Assembly: GCF_012932915.1 (NCBI RefSeq) | Contig: NZ_VCQU01000002.1 | Span: forward strand, 1 to 64,000 | Reading direction: 5' to 3' | Source: Antrihabitans stalactiti | Lineage (GTDB): Bacteria > Actinomycetota > Actinomycetes > Mycobacteriales > Mycobacteriaceae | Length of the DNA stretch: 64,000 bases | In this document: positions 34,408 to 42,671 of the stretch, piece after piece | Layout of the letters: every line of letters begins with the position of its first letter | How positions within the stretch are numbered: position 1 is the stretch's first letter | The notes under the pieces: model-generated | What the model was told of the DNA's origin: nothing | The model's database searches: none | The model's input: only the letters and a program-made list of their open reading frames with translations | Program-made: the position numbers and the translations under genes

Positions 34408-35688
34408 ATGGCGCGCATCGGTGACGGCGGCGATCTGCTGAAGTGCTCTTTCTGCGGAAAGAGCCAGAAGCAGGTCAAGAAGCTCATTGCGGGGCCTGGG
34501 GTCTACATCTGCGATGAGTGCATCGATCTCTGCAACGAGATCATCGAGGAGGAGCTGGCCGAGTCCAGCGAGGTGAAGCTCGACGAGCTTCCCAAGCCGA
34601 TGGAGATTCGCGATTTCCTCGAGAATTACGTCATCGGCCAGGACACGGCCAAGCGCACCTTGGCTGTCGCCGTCTACAACCACTACAAGCGCATCCAGGC
34701 AGGCGACAAGGCCCGCGACGCGCGTGGTGAGCAGGTCGAGCTGGCGAAGTCGAACATCCTCATGCTCGGACCCACGGGCTGCGGCAAGACCTACCTTGCC
34801 CAGACCTTGGCGAAGATGCTCAACGTGCCGTTCGCCATCGCCGATGCCACGGCACTCACCGAGGCGGGCTATGTCGGCGAGGATGTCGAGAACATCCTGC
34901 TCAAGCTGATCCAGGCTGCCGACTACGACGTGAAGCGTGCCGAGACCGGCATCATCTACATCGACGAGGTCGACAAGATCGCCCGCAAGAGCGAGAACCC
35001 GTCGATCACGCGTGACGTCTCCGGTGAAGGTGTGCAGCAGGCGCTGTTGAAAATCCTCGAAGGCACTCAAGCCAGCGTGCCGCCGCAAGGTGGCCGCAAG
35101 CACCCGCATCAGGAATTCATTCAGATCGACACGACGAACGTTCTGTTCATCGTCGCGGGCGCGTTCGCCGGCCTCGAGAAGATCGTGTCCGATCGCATCG
35201 GCAAGCGCGGCATCGGCTTCGGTGCCGAGGTGCATTCGAAGGCCGAGATCGACACGCAGGACCACTTCGCCGAGGTCATGCCGGAAGACCTGATCAAGTT
35301 CGGGTTGATTCCGGAGTTCATCGGTCGTCTGCCGGTGGTCGCATCGGTGACGAACCTCGACAAGGAATCGTTGGTCAAGATCCTGTCGGAGCCGAAGAAC
35401 GCGTTGGTCAAGCAGTACACGCGCCTGTTCGAAATGGACGGCGTCGAGCTGGAGTTCACCACAGCAGCGCTGGAGTCCATCGCAGACCAAGCAATCCTGC
35501 GCGGCACCGGTGCTCGCGGTCTCCGCGCGATCATGGAGGAAGTGCTCCTCCCGGTCATGTACGACATTCCCAGCCGCGACGATGTCGCCAAGGTTGTCGT
35601 CACCGGCGAGACGGTGGTCGACAACGTGCTGCCGACGATCGTTCCTCGCAAGCGCGAGCGGCCGGAGCGTCGCGACAAGAGCGCGTAG
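34408..35688 (+). CDS. clpX: ATP-dependent Clp protease ATP-binding subunit ClpX
   Basis: A 426-residue AAA+ unfoldase. The N-terminal zinc-binding domain uses Cys13, Cys16, Cys35 and Cys38. Walker A is GPTGCGKT (about 121-128), Walker [11 protein letters not shown], and the C-terminal part has the ClpP-docking IGF loop (KRGIGFGAE). It unfolds substrates and threads them into ClpP1P2. It ends four bases before the converging LysR gene, with a terminator just beyond. Confidence 0.97.
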   Translation: MARIGDGGDLLKCSFCGKSQKQVKKLIAGPGVYICDECIDLCNEIIEEELAESSEVKLDELPKPMEIRDFLENYVIGQDTAKRTLAVAVYNHYKRIQAGDKARDARGEQVELAKSNILMLGPTGCGKTYLAQTLAKMLNVPFAIADATALTEAGYVGEDVENILLKLIQAADYDVKRAETGIIYIDEVDKIARKSENPSITRDVSGEGVQQALLKILEGTQASVPPQGGRKHPHQEFIQIDTTNVLFIVAGAFAGLEKIVSDRIGKRGIGFGAEVHSKAEIDTQDHFAEVMPEDLIKFGLIPEFIGRLPVVASVTNLDKESLVKILSEPKNALVKQYTRLFEMDGVELEFTTAALESIADQAILRGTGARGLRAIMEEVLLPVMYDIPSRDDVAKVVVTGETVVDNVLPTIVPRKRERPERRDKSA

Positions 35689-35691
35689 CCA

Positions 35692-36615
35692 TCAGTCGTT
35701 GAAGCCGACTTCGGACCTGGTCCGGAGTCGGCTTTTTGCTACCTCTCGGGCGGTCAGATCGAACGCGCGGACGCGAGCGGTCGCACCGGTGGCGAGCCAG
35801 GTGAAGGCCCACTCGAACGGCTCGGCGTCGACAAAGGGGACGAACGCAACCTGAGGCCGGGCGTAATAGCGCGCGGTGTGCGCAGGCACCGGATACATAC
35901 CCTTACCTGCCCCGATCAGCGACAGCATTTCTTGGATGGTCTCGAACCGTGGACCGCGCTGGATAGGTCGGCCGTCGGGGGTCTGTTCTGGAACGACCGA
36001 GTCGCGCAAGTAGTCCGGAAGCGCGGCCGGCGCGCTGAGGACCTTGTCTCGCGCGAGATCGTTGAGCGACACCGACGGCCGTCGAGCAAACGGATGGCGT
36101 GCCGATACGGCGAGCAATCGATCTTCGCGGACGACGACCGGACCCGTCACCAGATCGGGCTCGATGAGCGGCAACATGAGCAGCAGCAAGTCGATCTTGC
36201 CCGTGCGCAGCTGGTCCAGCCCGTCGCCGACCTGGTTCTCCCGGATGTGCACCTCTGTCGCCGGGTACTTGGCGCGGAAGGCGTCGGCAACTTCGAGAAC
36301 GAACTGTCCGGCGGCCGCGCGAAAGAATCCGACGTTCAGCTCGCCCTCGATGTCGCGGCCCGCCGAGATCGCCTTCTCGAACCCGCGGATGATCTGGTCG
36401 TAAGCCGGTCCGACATCGTCGAGTAGCGCGCGACCAATCGGTGTCAACGTCACCTTTCGGCTCGTCCGCTCGAACAGCGGCACCCCGATCCGGCGTTCGA
36501 GTTGCTTGATCGTCTGGCTGACCCGCGCGGTGGACACGTGCAACCGATCCGCGGTCCGCCCGAAATGCAGCTCTTCGGCGAGCGTCAAGAAGATCTCGAT
36601 GTCGCGTCGTTCCAT
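35692..36615 (-). CDS. LysR-family transcriptional regulator
   Basis: A 307-residue LysR protein. The N-terminal winged helix-turn-helix reads MERRDIEIFLTLAEELHFGR and VSTARVSQTIKQLERRIGVPLFERT, followed by the periplasmic-binding-like effector domain. It is divergent from a short-chain dehydrogenase/membrane protein pair and probably controls it from the shared 116-base region, which contains an inverted repeat at 36673-36691. The effector is unknown. Its last codons contain the clpX terminator. Confidence 0.88.
   Translation of the reverse strand: MERRDIEIFLTLAEELHFGRTADRLHVSTARVSQTIKQLERRIGVPLFERTSRKVTLTPIGRALLDDVGPAYDQIIRGFEKAISAGRDIEGELNVGFFRAAAGQFVLEVADAFRAKYPATEVHIRENQVGDGLDQLRTGKIDLLLLMLPLIEPDLVTGPVVVREDRLLAVSARHPFARRPSVSLNDLARDKVLSAPAALPDYLRDSVVPEQTPDGRPIQRGPRFETIQEMLSLIGAGKGMYPVPAHTARYYARPQVAFVPFVDAEPFEWAFTWLATGATARVRAFDLTAREVAKSRLRTRSEVGFND
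35703..35737. terminator. clpX terminator inside the LysR 3' coding end
   Basis: Fifteen-base arms (AGCCGACTTCGGACC at 35703, GGTCCGGAGTCGGCT at 35719) pair with one wobble and are followed by TTTT on the plus strand, a classical terminator for clpX. The same bases encode the last residues of the converging LysR protein. Confidence 0.85.
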
Positions 36616-36672
36616 GACACCCCCTGAGGATCGTTACCGCTCAGGTTAACGAATGTTGCGCTCTTCGACGTT

Positions 36673-36691
36673 GTTCGGGCTCATCCCGAAC
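36673..36691. promoter_or_regulatory. Inverted repeat, candidate LysR operator
   Basis: GTTCGGG-CTCAT-CCCGAAC has perfect seven-base arms in the region between the divergent LysR and NmrA-like genes, 40 bases before the latter's start. Confidence 0.5.
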
Positions 36692-36731
36692 GCGAAGGTT
36701 GAAGAGACCGACAGCCAACTTAGGAGCGCAA

Positions 36732-37565
36732 ATGTCTACCACCAAAACCACTCTCGTCCTCGGCGGAACCGGCAAGACCGGCAGGCGGATCGTCGACCGG
36801 CTTCGCGCCATGGGCGTCGACGTGCGAATCGGCTCGCGGTCGGAGCAGCCGCCCTTCGACTGGGACGACCGCTCGACCTGGGCACCCGCCGTGCAAGGCG
36901 TCGACGCCGCCTATATCTCCTACTACCCGGACCTCGCCGTTCCGGGAGCCAAAGATGCGGTCCGAGCGTTCGCCGAGGAAGCCAAGTCCGCAGGCGTGAC
37001 CCGGCTGGTCCTGCTGTCGGGTCGCGGCGAAGAGGAAGCCCAAGCCGCCGAACGCGTGGTACTGGAATCCGGCATCGACGCGACCTGTGTTCGGGCGAGC
37101 TGGTTCAACCAGAACTTCAGCGAGAACTACATGGTGGATTCGATCATCGAAGGCGAGTTGGTCCTACCTGTCGGCGACGTTGGTGAACCGTTCGTCGACG
37201 CCGACGACATTGCCGACGTCGCGGTCGCGGCGTTGACCGAGGACGGGCACGCCGGGCAGGTGTACGAAGTCACCGGACCGCGGTTGCTCACCTTCGCCGA
37301 AGCCATCGGTGAAATCTCCACCGCCGTCGACCGCCCGATCCGGTTCGTCCAGGTGCCTGCCGAGGACTACGTTGCCGCAGTCACCGAGCAGGGGCTGCCG
37401 GCGGATCTGATCGAGCTGTTGATGTACCTGTTCGTCACGGTCCTCGACGGGCGCAATGCCTACCTCAGCGACGGCGTCGAGCGCGCGCTCGGCCGCAAGC
37501 CGCGCGACTTCTACGACTTCGCGTGGGACACCGCTCAGTCCGGCGTGTGGAACGTGAAGGAGTGA
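36732..37565 (+). CDS. NmrA-like NAD(P)-binding oxidoreductase
   Basis: A 277-residue atypical short-chain dehydrogenase. The Rossmann motif is VLGGTGKTGRR (near residue 10), and the protein lacks a clear YxxxK pair in the usual place, as in NmrA/HSCARG-type sensors and some reductases (VRASWFNQNFSENYM). ATG at 36732 has TAGGAG upstream. It is divergent from the LysR gene and five bases before the DUF1772 membrane gene, so the two form an operon likely controlled by that regulator. Substrate unknown; quinone or azo reduction and redox sensing are possible. Confidence 0.75.
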   Translation: MSTTKTTLVLGGTGKTGRRIVDRLRAMGVDVRIGSRSEQPPFDWDDRSTWAPAVQGVDAAYISYYPDLAVPGAKDAVRAFAEEAKSAGVTRLVLLSGRGEEEAQAAERVVLESGIDATCVRASWFNQNFSENYMVDSIIEGELVLPVGDVGEPFVDADDIADVAVAALTEDGHAGQVYEVTGPRLLTFAEAIGEISTAVDRPIRFVQVPAEDYVAAVTEQGLPADLIELLMYLFVTVLDGRNAYLSDGVERALGRKPRDFYDFAWDTAQSGVWNVKE

Positions 37566-37570
37566 GAACG

Positions 37571-38119
37571 ATGAAGAATCTGCAGACCGGCTTGCTCGTT
37601 GCGTCGACCATCACCGCAGGTCTCATGGCGGGATTGTTCTTCACGTTCGCGGTCGTGGTCATGCCCGCGCTGCGCTCGTCCGACGACGAGGTGTTCGTGA
37701 GCGTGATGAACCGGATCAACGTCGTCATCGTCAACCCGGTGTTTCTCCTCGTCTACATGGGTGGGCTGATTTTCAGCGCCGTCGCCGCGATCCTGGTGTG
37801 GCGCGACGGCAATCGGACCGCGTTGCCGTGGGTCATCGCCGGGTTGGTGCTGTATGTCGTGATGTTCCTCGTCACGAGCGGCGCGAACATTCCGCTCAAC
37901 GATCAGCTCGCTACTGTAGCGAACGGCGATTTCACTTCCGCTCGTGCGCATTTCGAAGGTGCGTGGGTGGTGTGGAACGTGGCGCGCACGCTAGCGAACG
38001 TCGCTGCGTTCGGTTGCCTCGCCTACGCATTGGTGCTGCATGGCAGAGGAAATCCGGTCGTGGCGGCGGCACCCCCGGTGTACGCGCCGCAGGCGGCGTG
38101 GGTCGCGACCGCCCGCTAG
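37571..38119 (+). CDS. DUF1772 membrane protein
   Basis: A 182-residue membrane protein with four predicted helices (LLVASTITAGLMAGLFFTFA, NPVFLLVYMGGLIFSAVAAI, LPWVIAGLVLYVVMFLV, VAAFGCLAYALVL) and the loop NIPLNDQLATV typical of DUF1772, which includes anthrone oxygenase-like proteins. ATG at 37571 follows GGAG. It is the second gene of the LysR-linked operon. A redox role next to the NmrA-like protein is plausible but not shown. Confidence 0.75.
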   Translation: MKNLQTGLLVASTITAGLMAGLFFTFAVVVMPALRSSDDEVFVSVMNRINVVIVNPVFLLVYMGGLIFSAVAAILVWRDGNRTALPWVIAGLVLYVVMFLVTSGANIPLNDQLATVANGDFTSARAHFEGAWVVWNVARTLANVAAFGCLAYALVLHGRGNPVVAAAPPVYAPQAAWVATAR

Positions 38120-39009
38120 GCCTCACATTCGAAGGGCCCGCCCGCATCCTCGAGGGCGGGCCCTATCGCGTCTTCCAGTGCGATCGGCTCGCCACGCAGC
38201 TCGGCGATGGCGATCGCCAGATTGATCACGCTTCGCTCTCTGGCATTGCCCCAGGTCGCGAAGCGGTTGTCTGCCAGGCGATCCGCCGCGTCGAGCAGTG
38301 CTAGTCCCCGGTCCAGTGCTACCTGCGCGGTGTCGATGATCAGTGCGAGGTACTCGTCGACGTCGGCGATCGCCGACGCCGGGGCCACCACCGGACCGTG
38401 GCCGGGAACCACCACATCGGCGTCGAAGGTCCGCAACCATTCGAGCGCGGTGCGCCAACCTGCGAAGGAGGCGTGAAAGCCGAGCGGCGCGACTCCGGCG
38501 AAAATGAGGTCGCCGGTGAACAAGACGCCGTCATCGGGAACCCACGCGACCACATCGCCTGCGGTATGACCGACACCCCGGTGTCGAACTGCGTGTACCG
38601 CACCGATTTTCACAGGCGAGTTGCCGACGACGTCCGTCGCGAGCCGCAAGGTCTGCGCACCCCATTCGGGTTGGTCGAACACGCCCTCGTAGTGCTGGAT
38701 CCCCGTGGCCGCAGCGTCGTCACGAGCCGACTCGGCGGCCCAGATCGGCAGGCCCTGGGGGAGGAGGTGGTGGCCGAACGTGTGGTCGGCATGGAAATGG
38801 GTCGAGATGCACGCCGTCAGCGATCCGACCAGTCCGGCGGCTGAATCCAGCAAATGACGGGTGCGGCGGTCCGTGGCGCAGGTGTCGACCAGCACGGGGC
38901 GCGGACCGCCGATGATGCCTGCGTTGTTGAGGAACCACGTACCAGGCAATTGCAGGTAGGCCCACGTGCGCTCGCCTACCTGCTGCACCTCACCCAGCGG
39001 TGCAGGCAC
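38116..39009 (-). CDS. MBL-fold metallo-hydrolase
   Basis: A 297-residue metallo-beta-lactamase-fold hydrolase. The metal site THFHADHTFG is near residue 72, with a later HRGVGHTAGDV His and GDLIFAG Asp, and VPGHGPV. It starts one base after the stop of the ketosteroid isomerase gene, so the two are cotranscribed and likely share the KstR-type operator upstream. Substrate unknown; family members hydrolyse thioesters, lactones or phosphoesters. Its stop overlaps the DUF1772 stop. Confidence 0.8.
   Translation of the reverse strand: MPAPLGEVQQVGERTWAYLQLPGTWFLNNAGIIGGPRPVLVDTCATDRRTRHLLDSAAGLVGSLTACISTHFHADHTFGHHLLPQGLPIWAAESARDDAAATGIQHYEGVFDQPEWGAQTLRLATDVVGNSPVKIGAVHAVRHRGVGHTAGDVVAWVPDDGVLFTGDLIFAGVAPLGFHASFAGWRTALEWLRTFDADVVVPGHGPVVAPASAIADVDEYLALIIDTAQVALDRGLALLDAADRLADNRFATWGNARERSVINLAIAIAELRGEPIALEDAIGPALEDAGGPFECEA
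38134..38163. terminator. Hairpin in the MBL 3' coding end
   Basis: Perfect ten-base arms GGGCCCGCCC and GGGCGGGCCC around a ten-base loop, 15 bases past the DUF1772 stop and inside the last codons of the converging MBL gene. Confidence 0.75.
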
Positions 39010-39010
39010 G

Positions 39011-39379
39011 CTAGGCCGTTCGGAAGATGAAGTCTTCCTGACTCCAATACGCCTTCATGTCGGTTATCTTGCCGTCCGCAAAGGTCATCACGTCGATCGG
39101 GGACAGTTCGACCTCGTTGTCGCCGACCGTCGTGACGACACTGAAGTGAAAGGCCGCGCTACTGCCCGAGATGCGAGCGGTGATCAGTTCGGTGCGCTTC
39201 TCCAACCCCTCGATCGCGGCATAGAACTTTCGGATCGCCTCGTGCCCGCGGTGCGGTTCGGTGCCGACCGGATCTTCCACCACCGCGTCTTCGGCGTAGA
39301 GGGCGACGATCTCGTCGGTCGCTCCCTTGCCGACCAGTGCGACATACTGCTCGACGACGTCCCGAATCTCTGCTGCCAT
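39011..39379 (-). CDS. Ketosteroid (delta-5-3-) isomerase
   Basis: A 122-residue NTF2-fold protein that aligns along its length with classical steroid delta-isomerase of Comamonas as I recall it: EQYVALV, VVEDPVGTEPHRG and SPIDVMTF. All three catalytic residues are present: Tyr12, Asp36 and Asp96, matching Tyr14, Asp38 and Asp99. It should shift the double bond of 3-keto-delta5 steroids. AGAGGA lies upstream of the ATG at 39379. A near-perfect KstR-type palindrome lies 17 bases before the start, and the MBL gene follows directly. Function call is strong for fold and catalytic set; the true substrate is inferred. Confidence 0.8.
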   Translation of the reverse strand: MAAEIRDVVEQYVALVGKGATDEIVALYAEDAVVEDPVGTEPHRGHEAIRKFYAAIEGLEKRTELITARISGSSAAFHFSVVTTVGDNEVELSPIDVMTFADGKITDMKAYWSQEDFIFRTA

Positions 39380-39396
39380 GGTCCAATTTCCTCTCG

Positions 39397-39420
39397 TAAG
39401 TTAGAACACGTTCTAACTTA
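39397..39420. promoter_or_regulatory. KstR-type operator upstream of the ketosteroid isomerase
   Basis: An inverted repeat with 11-base arms (TAAGTTAGAAC and GTTCTAACTTA) around AC. The centre TAGAACACGTTCTA fits TnnAACnnGTTnnA, the operator of the cholesterol repressor KstR. It begins 17 bases upstream of the isomerase start, where a repressor would block the promoter. A sister site is at 51125. Confidence 0.7.
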
Positions 39421-39434
39421 CCTGCTGAAGTTCC

Positions 39435-39450
39435 GTTACACATTCGTCAC
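39435..39450 (+). promoter_or_regulatory. Possible GlnR half-boxes upstream of amt
   Basis: GTTAC-N6-GTCAC keeps the AC-N9-AC core of GlnR sites, expected before a nitrogen-regulated amt gene. The second box deviates from GAAAC, and it lies 108 bases before the start codon, so the call is tentative. Confidence 0.35.
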
Positions 39451-39558
39451 CAACGTGGCATTTGTGGTCACATTTGCCGGGTTCACTCTCAGATGACGGT
39501 GAATCACCGTGTAAGACGGCGCTGCCTCGCGCCATCCTCGTCGACGAAGGTGAAACAT

Positions 39559-40910
39559 ATGGATCCGATAGCTGCCTCCAACACGGCGTGGATGCTCGCC
39601 GCGACTGCGCTCGTCGCCCTGATGATTCCCGGGCTCGCCTTGTTCTACGGCGGTATGGTCAGCGTCCGGAACACGCTGAACATGGCGATGATGACGTTCG
39701 GTGCCTTTGCCGTCGTCGGCGTGCTCTGGGTGCTGTTCGGTTATTCGATGAGCTTCGGTAATTCGGTGGGTGGCGCAGGCTTGCTCGGTGACCCGTTCGA
39801 ATTCCTGGGCCTCGGTAAGCTTCTCGCCGCGCCAGAAGGCGCGGGGTTGCCGCCTGCGGTGTTCGCTGCCTTCCAATTGCTTTTCGCCGCAATCACTGTC
39901 GCTCTGATCTCCGGTGCTTTCGCCGACCGGATGAAGTTCGGCGGCTGGATGGTCTTCGCGGGATCTGGGCGACCTTGGTCTACTTCCCGGTTGCACATTG
40001 GGTGTTCGCCTTCGATTCCGCCGACGGGTCGGTCAAGGGTGGCTGGATCGCCAACAAGCTCAAGGCAATCGACTTCGCCGGTGGAACCGCGGTTCACATC
40101 AACGCTGGAATCGCGGCGCTGGCAGTGCTTTTCGTACTCGGCAAGCGGCATGCCTTCCCGCATCCGCATCGACCGCACAACCTCCCGCTGACCATGCTCG
40201 GCGCAGGCATGCTGTACTTCGGTTGGTTCGGCTTCAACGGTGGTTCCGCTCTGGCCGCGACCAACGGCGCGTCGGTCGTCGTACTCAACACCATGGTTGC
40301 GACGTGCGCGGGCATTTGCGGCTGGCTGGCTGCCGAGCGGTTCCGTGAAGGGCATGCGACCTCGCTCGGTGCGGCGTCCGGCATGATCGCGGCGCTCGTC
40401 GCCATCACTCCTGCCTGTGGTGCGGTGTCGCCGCTCGGTGCCGTTGCAATCGGTGCGCTCGCGGGTGTCGTGTGCTGCTACGCGATCTCGTTGAAGTACA
40501 AGCTCGGCTACGACGATGCACTCGACGTCGTCGGTATCCACCTCGTCGGCGGCATCCTGGGCACACTTCTGATCGGTTTCTTCGCGACCGACACCGCCCC
40601 CAACGCCATCGCTGGCTTGTTCTACGGCGGCGGCTTCGGTCAACTCGGCAAGCAGACCGTGGCTGTGCTGGCGGTGCTCGCGTACACCTTCACCGTGACC
40701 TTCGCCATCGCGAAGGTGCTCGATATGACGATGGGTCTGCGCGTCGACAAGGAGACCGAGTCCGAAGGCCTCGACGTCGCGATTCACGGCGAGACGGCAT
40801 ACATCTTGGAAGCCATGGAGTTGGCAACGGTCGGCGGCTCTTCGGAGTCTGCGGTCGCTGCCGCAGCCGAGGCTCTCGCCGCTGACGCCGCTGTGGAGTC
40901 GAAGGCCTGA
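39559..40910 (+). pseudogene. amt: Ammonium/methylammonium transporter Amt, frameshifted
   Basis: The two parts together encode a complete Amt protein of about 450 residues with eleven helices. The first part runs from MDPIAASNTAW through LFYGGMVSVRNTLN to FGGWMVFAG. The second frame then resumes at about 39963 with the family sequence IWATLVYFPVAHWVFAF and continues through HINAGIAALAVLFVLG to the end. One G seems to be missing in the run at 39960-39962; as written, translation from the start stops at 40191. This is either a real inactivating change or a base-calling error. Amt channels carry ammonium and methylammonium, which fits the converging glutamylamide operon. Confidence 0.85.
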
Positions 40911-40934
40911 CCGTCAGTCGTCGTGACGGTCAGG
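40906..40934. terminator. Hairpin over both stop codons of amt and the HTH-cupin gene
   Basis: Perfect 11-base arms CCTGACCGTCA and TGACGGTCAGG around GTCGTCG. It contains the stop codons of both converging genes and should end transcription both ways. Confidence 0.8.
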
Positions 40935-41570
40935 ATAGGCAGTGACGGCGAGGAACCGTATCGGCAAGCGAACGAGTTCGTTCGGTCCGTGCGGTGCCTC
41001 GCCGTCGAGCAGCAATGAGTCGCCGGGACGCAGCGTGTATTCGGAATCGCCGTGGCCGTACACCATGACGCCCTCCAACATGTAGAGCAACTCCGTGCCT
41101 GCGTGCTGGAAGAGGGGAAAGACCTCACTCTCGTTGGTGAGTGTCACGAGCACCGGCTCGAGCCGTTTGTGCTGGCCGCGAAGGGCGCCGAGCAGCTCGT
41201 AATGGTGCCCGACTCGTGTTCCACGGCCGACGATTTCGGCTCCACGGCCAGCCTCGACGAACACCGCTTCCCGTTGCGAGTCTGCGCCGCGGAACAGCGA
41301 AGTCACCGGCACGTCCAGGCCGGCAGCGAGGCGCGCCAGAGTCGCCAAACTGCAGGAGGTCTGAGCATTCTCGATCTTCGACAGCATGGCCTTCGAGATG
41401 CCGACCTTGTCTGCCATGTCGCCGATCGAAAGGCCACTCGACTTGCGTAGCTTGCGGACCTGGGCCGCGATGACCCGCTCGAGGTCGGGGCCAGTCGGGG
41501 CGTCCGGCGGAATCTCCCGTTCGACCGGTGCCGGATCGCCGGTATCGCGGTGGACATTGTCGGACGCCAT
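40914..41570 (-). CDS. XRE-family HTH regulator with cupin domain
   Basis: A 218-residue regulator. The helix-turn-helix is at about residues 40-90 (SGLSIGDMADKVGISKAMLSKIEN, in parts), and the C-terminal half is a cupin sensor domain (ELLYMLEGVMVYGHG, LRPGDSLLLDGEAPHGP). This HTH-cupin class often controls amine, polyamine or amino-acid catabolism. It is the last gene of the glnT operon, nine bases after the flavoenzyme gene, and likely regulates that operon through the long inverted repeat at 46879-46915. Effector unknown; a small amine or amino acid is plausible. Confidence 0.85.
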   Translation of the reverse strand: MASDNVHRDTGDPAPVEREIPPDAPTGPDLERVIAAQVRKLRKSSGLSIGDMADKVGISKAMLSKIENAQTSCSLATLARLAAGLDVPVTSLFRGADSQREAVFVEAGRGAEIVGRGTRVGHHYELLGALRGQHKRLEPVLVTLTNESEVFPLFQHAGTELLYMLEGVMVYGHGDSEYTLRPGDSLLLDGEAPHGPNELVRLPIRFLAVTAYPDRHDD

Positions 41571-41579
41571 AGGCTGAGC

Positions 41580-42671
41580 CTAATGGAGAGTGAAGCGCGG
41601 ATCCGGTTGTGCTTCGCCGAGTACGAGTTGGGCCGCAAGATGTCCGGTCAGCGGGGCGAACTTCGCGCCGTGGCCCGAACATGGTGAGGCGATGACAACG
41701 GGACCGATGCGGTCGATGATGAAATCCTCGTCGTCGGTCATCGTGAACAGGCAGCTCGCCTGCCCGATGGGCTCCGGGGCGAGCGCCGGAAGCCATTGCC
41801 GCACATAGTCGATAACGGGGTCGCGGAGCTCGTCGGGAATCGTTCCTGAGCGGGTCGATGCGGTCGTGACGACGCCGTCGTCGAACCGCCCGATCTTCAC
41901 CGCCGGAACATCGACATCCGAACCCGAAGGCAGACCGTACATTTGCAGATCATCTTTGTGCACGAATACGGGGTAGCTCGCGCTCGGGTCGCGAAGAGCG
42001 AAATGAAAGACCTGCTGCTGCCGCACGGTCAACGTTGGCAGGATTGTGCCTAGGGCGAGTTGATCGGTCAGCTCGGGCAGCCACGGTCCGGCGGCGATCA
42101 CGACTCGGCGGGCAGTGAGGGGTCGTGGTGCGCTGATGCGAAATCTGTTGCCGTCGTGTCGCATTGCTGTCACTGGGTTGTCGAACATGAGAATCGCGCC
42201 GGCATTTGCGGCCAGGTGGGCTGCAGCCACAACCGTCGCGTCGGCATCCACGACGCCAGCATCGGCGTGGAACAGCGCAGGGCCGTCGAACCGCATTCCG
42301 GGCCAACGAGCCGCTGCGTCTTCGGCGGTCAGCAATTCGGCGTCGACGTTGCACTGCGCCATCGTGGTGGCAAGTGTGGCGGGGTCTCGCATTCGTCCGT
42401 GGTCGATCCCACCTGTGATCGTGAGCAGCGTTCGGCCGCTTTCGGATTCGAGTCGGCGCCATTCGAGCGATGCGCGGGCGGTCAGCTCGACGTAGAACGG
42501 GTCCGGGTAGGCGCGGCGAAAGATCCGTGCGCTCCCGTGCGAGCTGCCGTGGGTGTGGCCGGGGGAATAGGCGTCGATCAGTGCGACCTCGATACCCCGG
42601 CGGGCCAGTTGCCACGCCGTGCAGGCGCCCGTCAGGCCCGCACCGATGACTGCGACATCGACATCCGTCAC
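41580..42671 (-). CDS. Monomeric sarcosine oxidase-family FAD enzyme
   Basis: A 363-residue amine oxidase of the MSOX/N-methyltryptophan oxidase family. The FAD motif is GAGLTGACTAW (residues 10-20). The C-terminal part has SCLFTMTDDEDFIID with Cys307 in the place of the cysteine that binds FAD covalently in MSOX (Cys315), followed by PCSGHGAKFAPLTG. Family members oxidise N-methyl amino acids to the amino acid, formaldehyde and hydrogen peroxide. It overlaps the upstream glutamate-synthase-like gene by four bases, so it belongs to that pathway; N-methylglutamate is the natural guess for its substrate. Confidence 0.85.
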   Translation of the reverse strand: MTDVDVAVIGAGLTGACTAWQLARRGIEVALIDAYSPGHTHGSSHGSARIFRRAYPDPFYVELTARASLEWRRLESESGRTLLTITGGIDHGRMRDPATLATTMAQCNVDAELLTAEDAAARWPGMRFDGPALFHADAGVVDADATVVAAAHLAANAGAILMFDNPVTAMRHDGNRFRISAPRPLTARRVVIAAGPWLPELTDQLALGTILPTLTVRQQQVFHFALRDPSASYPVFVHKDDLQMYGLPSGSDVDVPAVKIGRFDDGVVTTASTRSGTIPDELRDPVIDYVRQWLPALAPEPIGQASCLFTMTDDEDFIIDRIGPVVIASPCSGHGAKFAPLTGHLAAQLVLGEAQPDPRFTLH

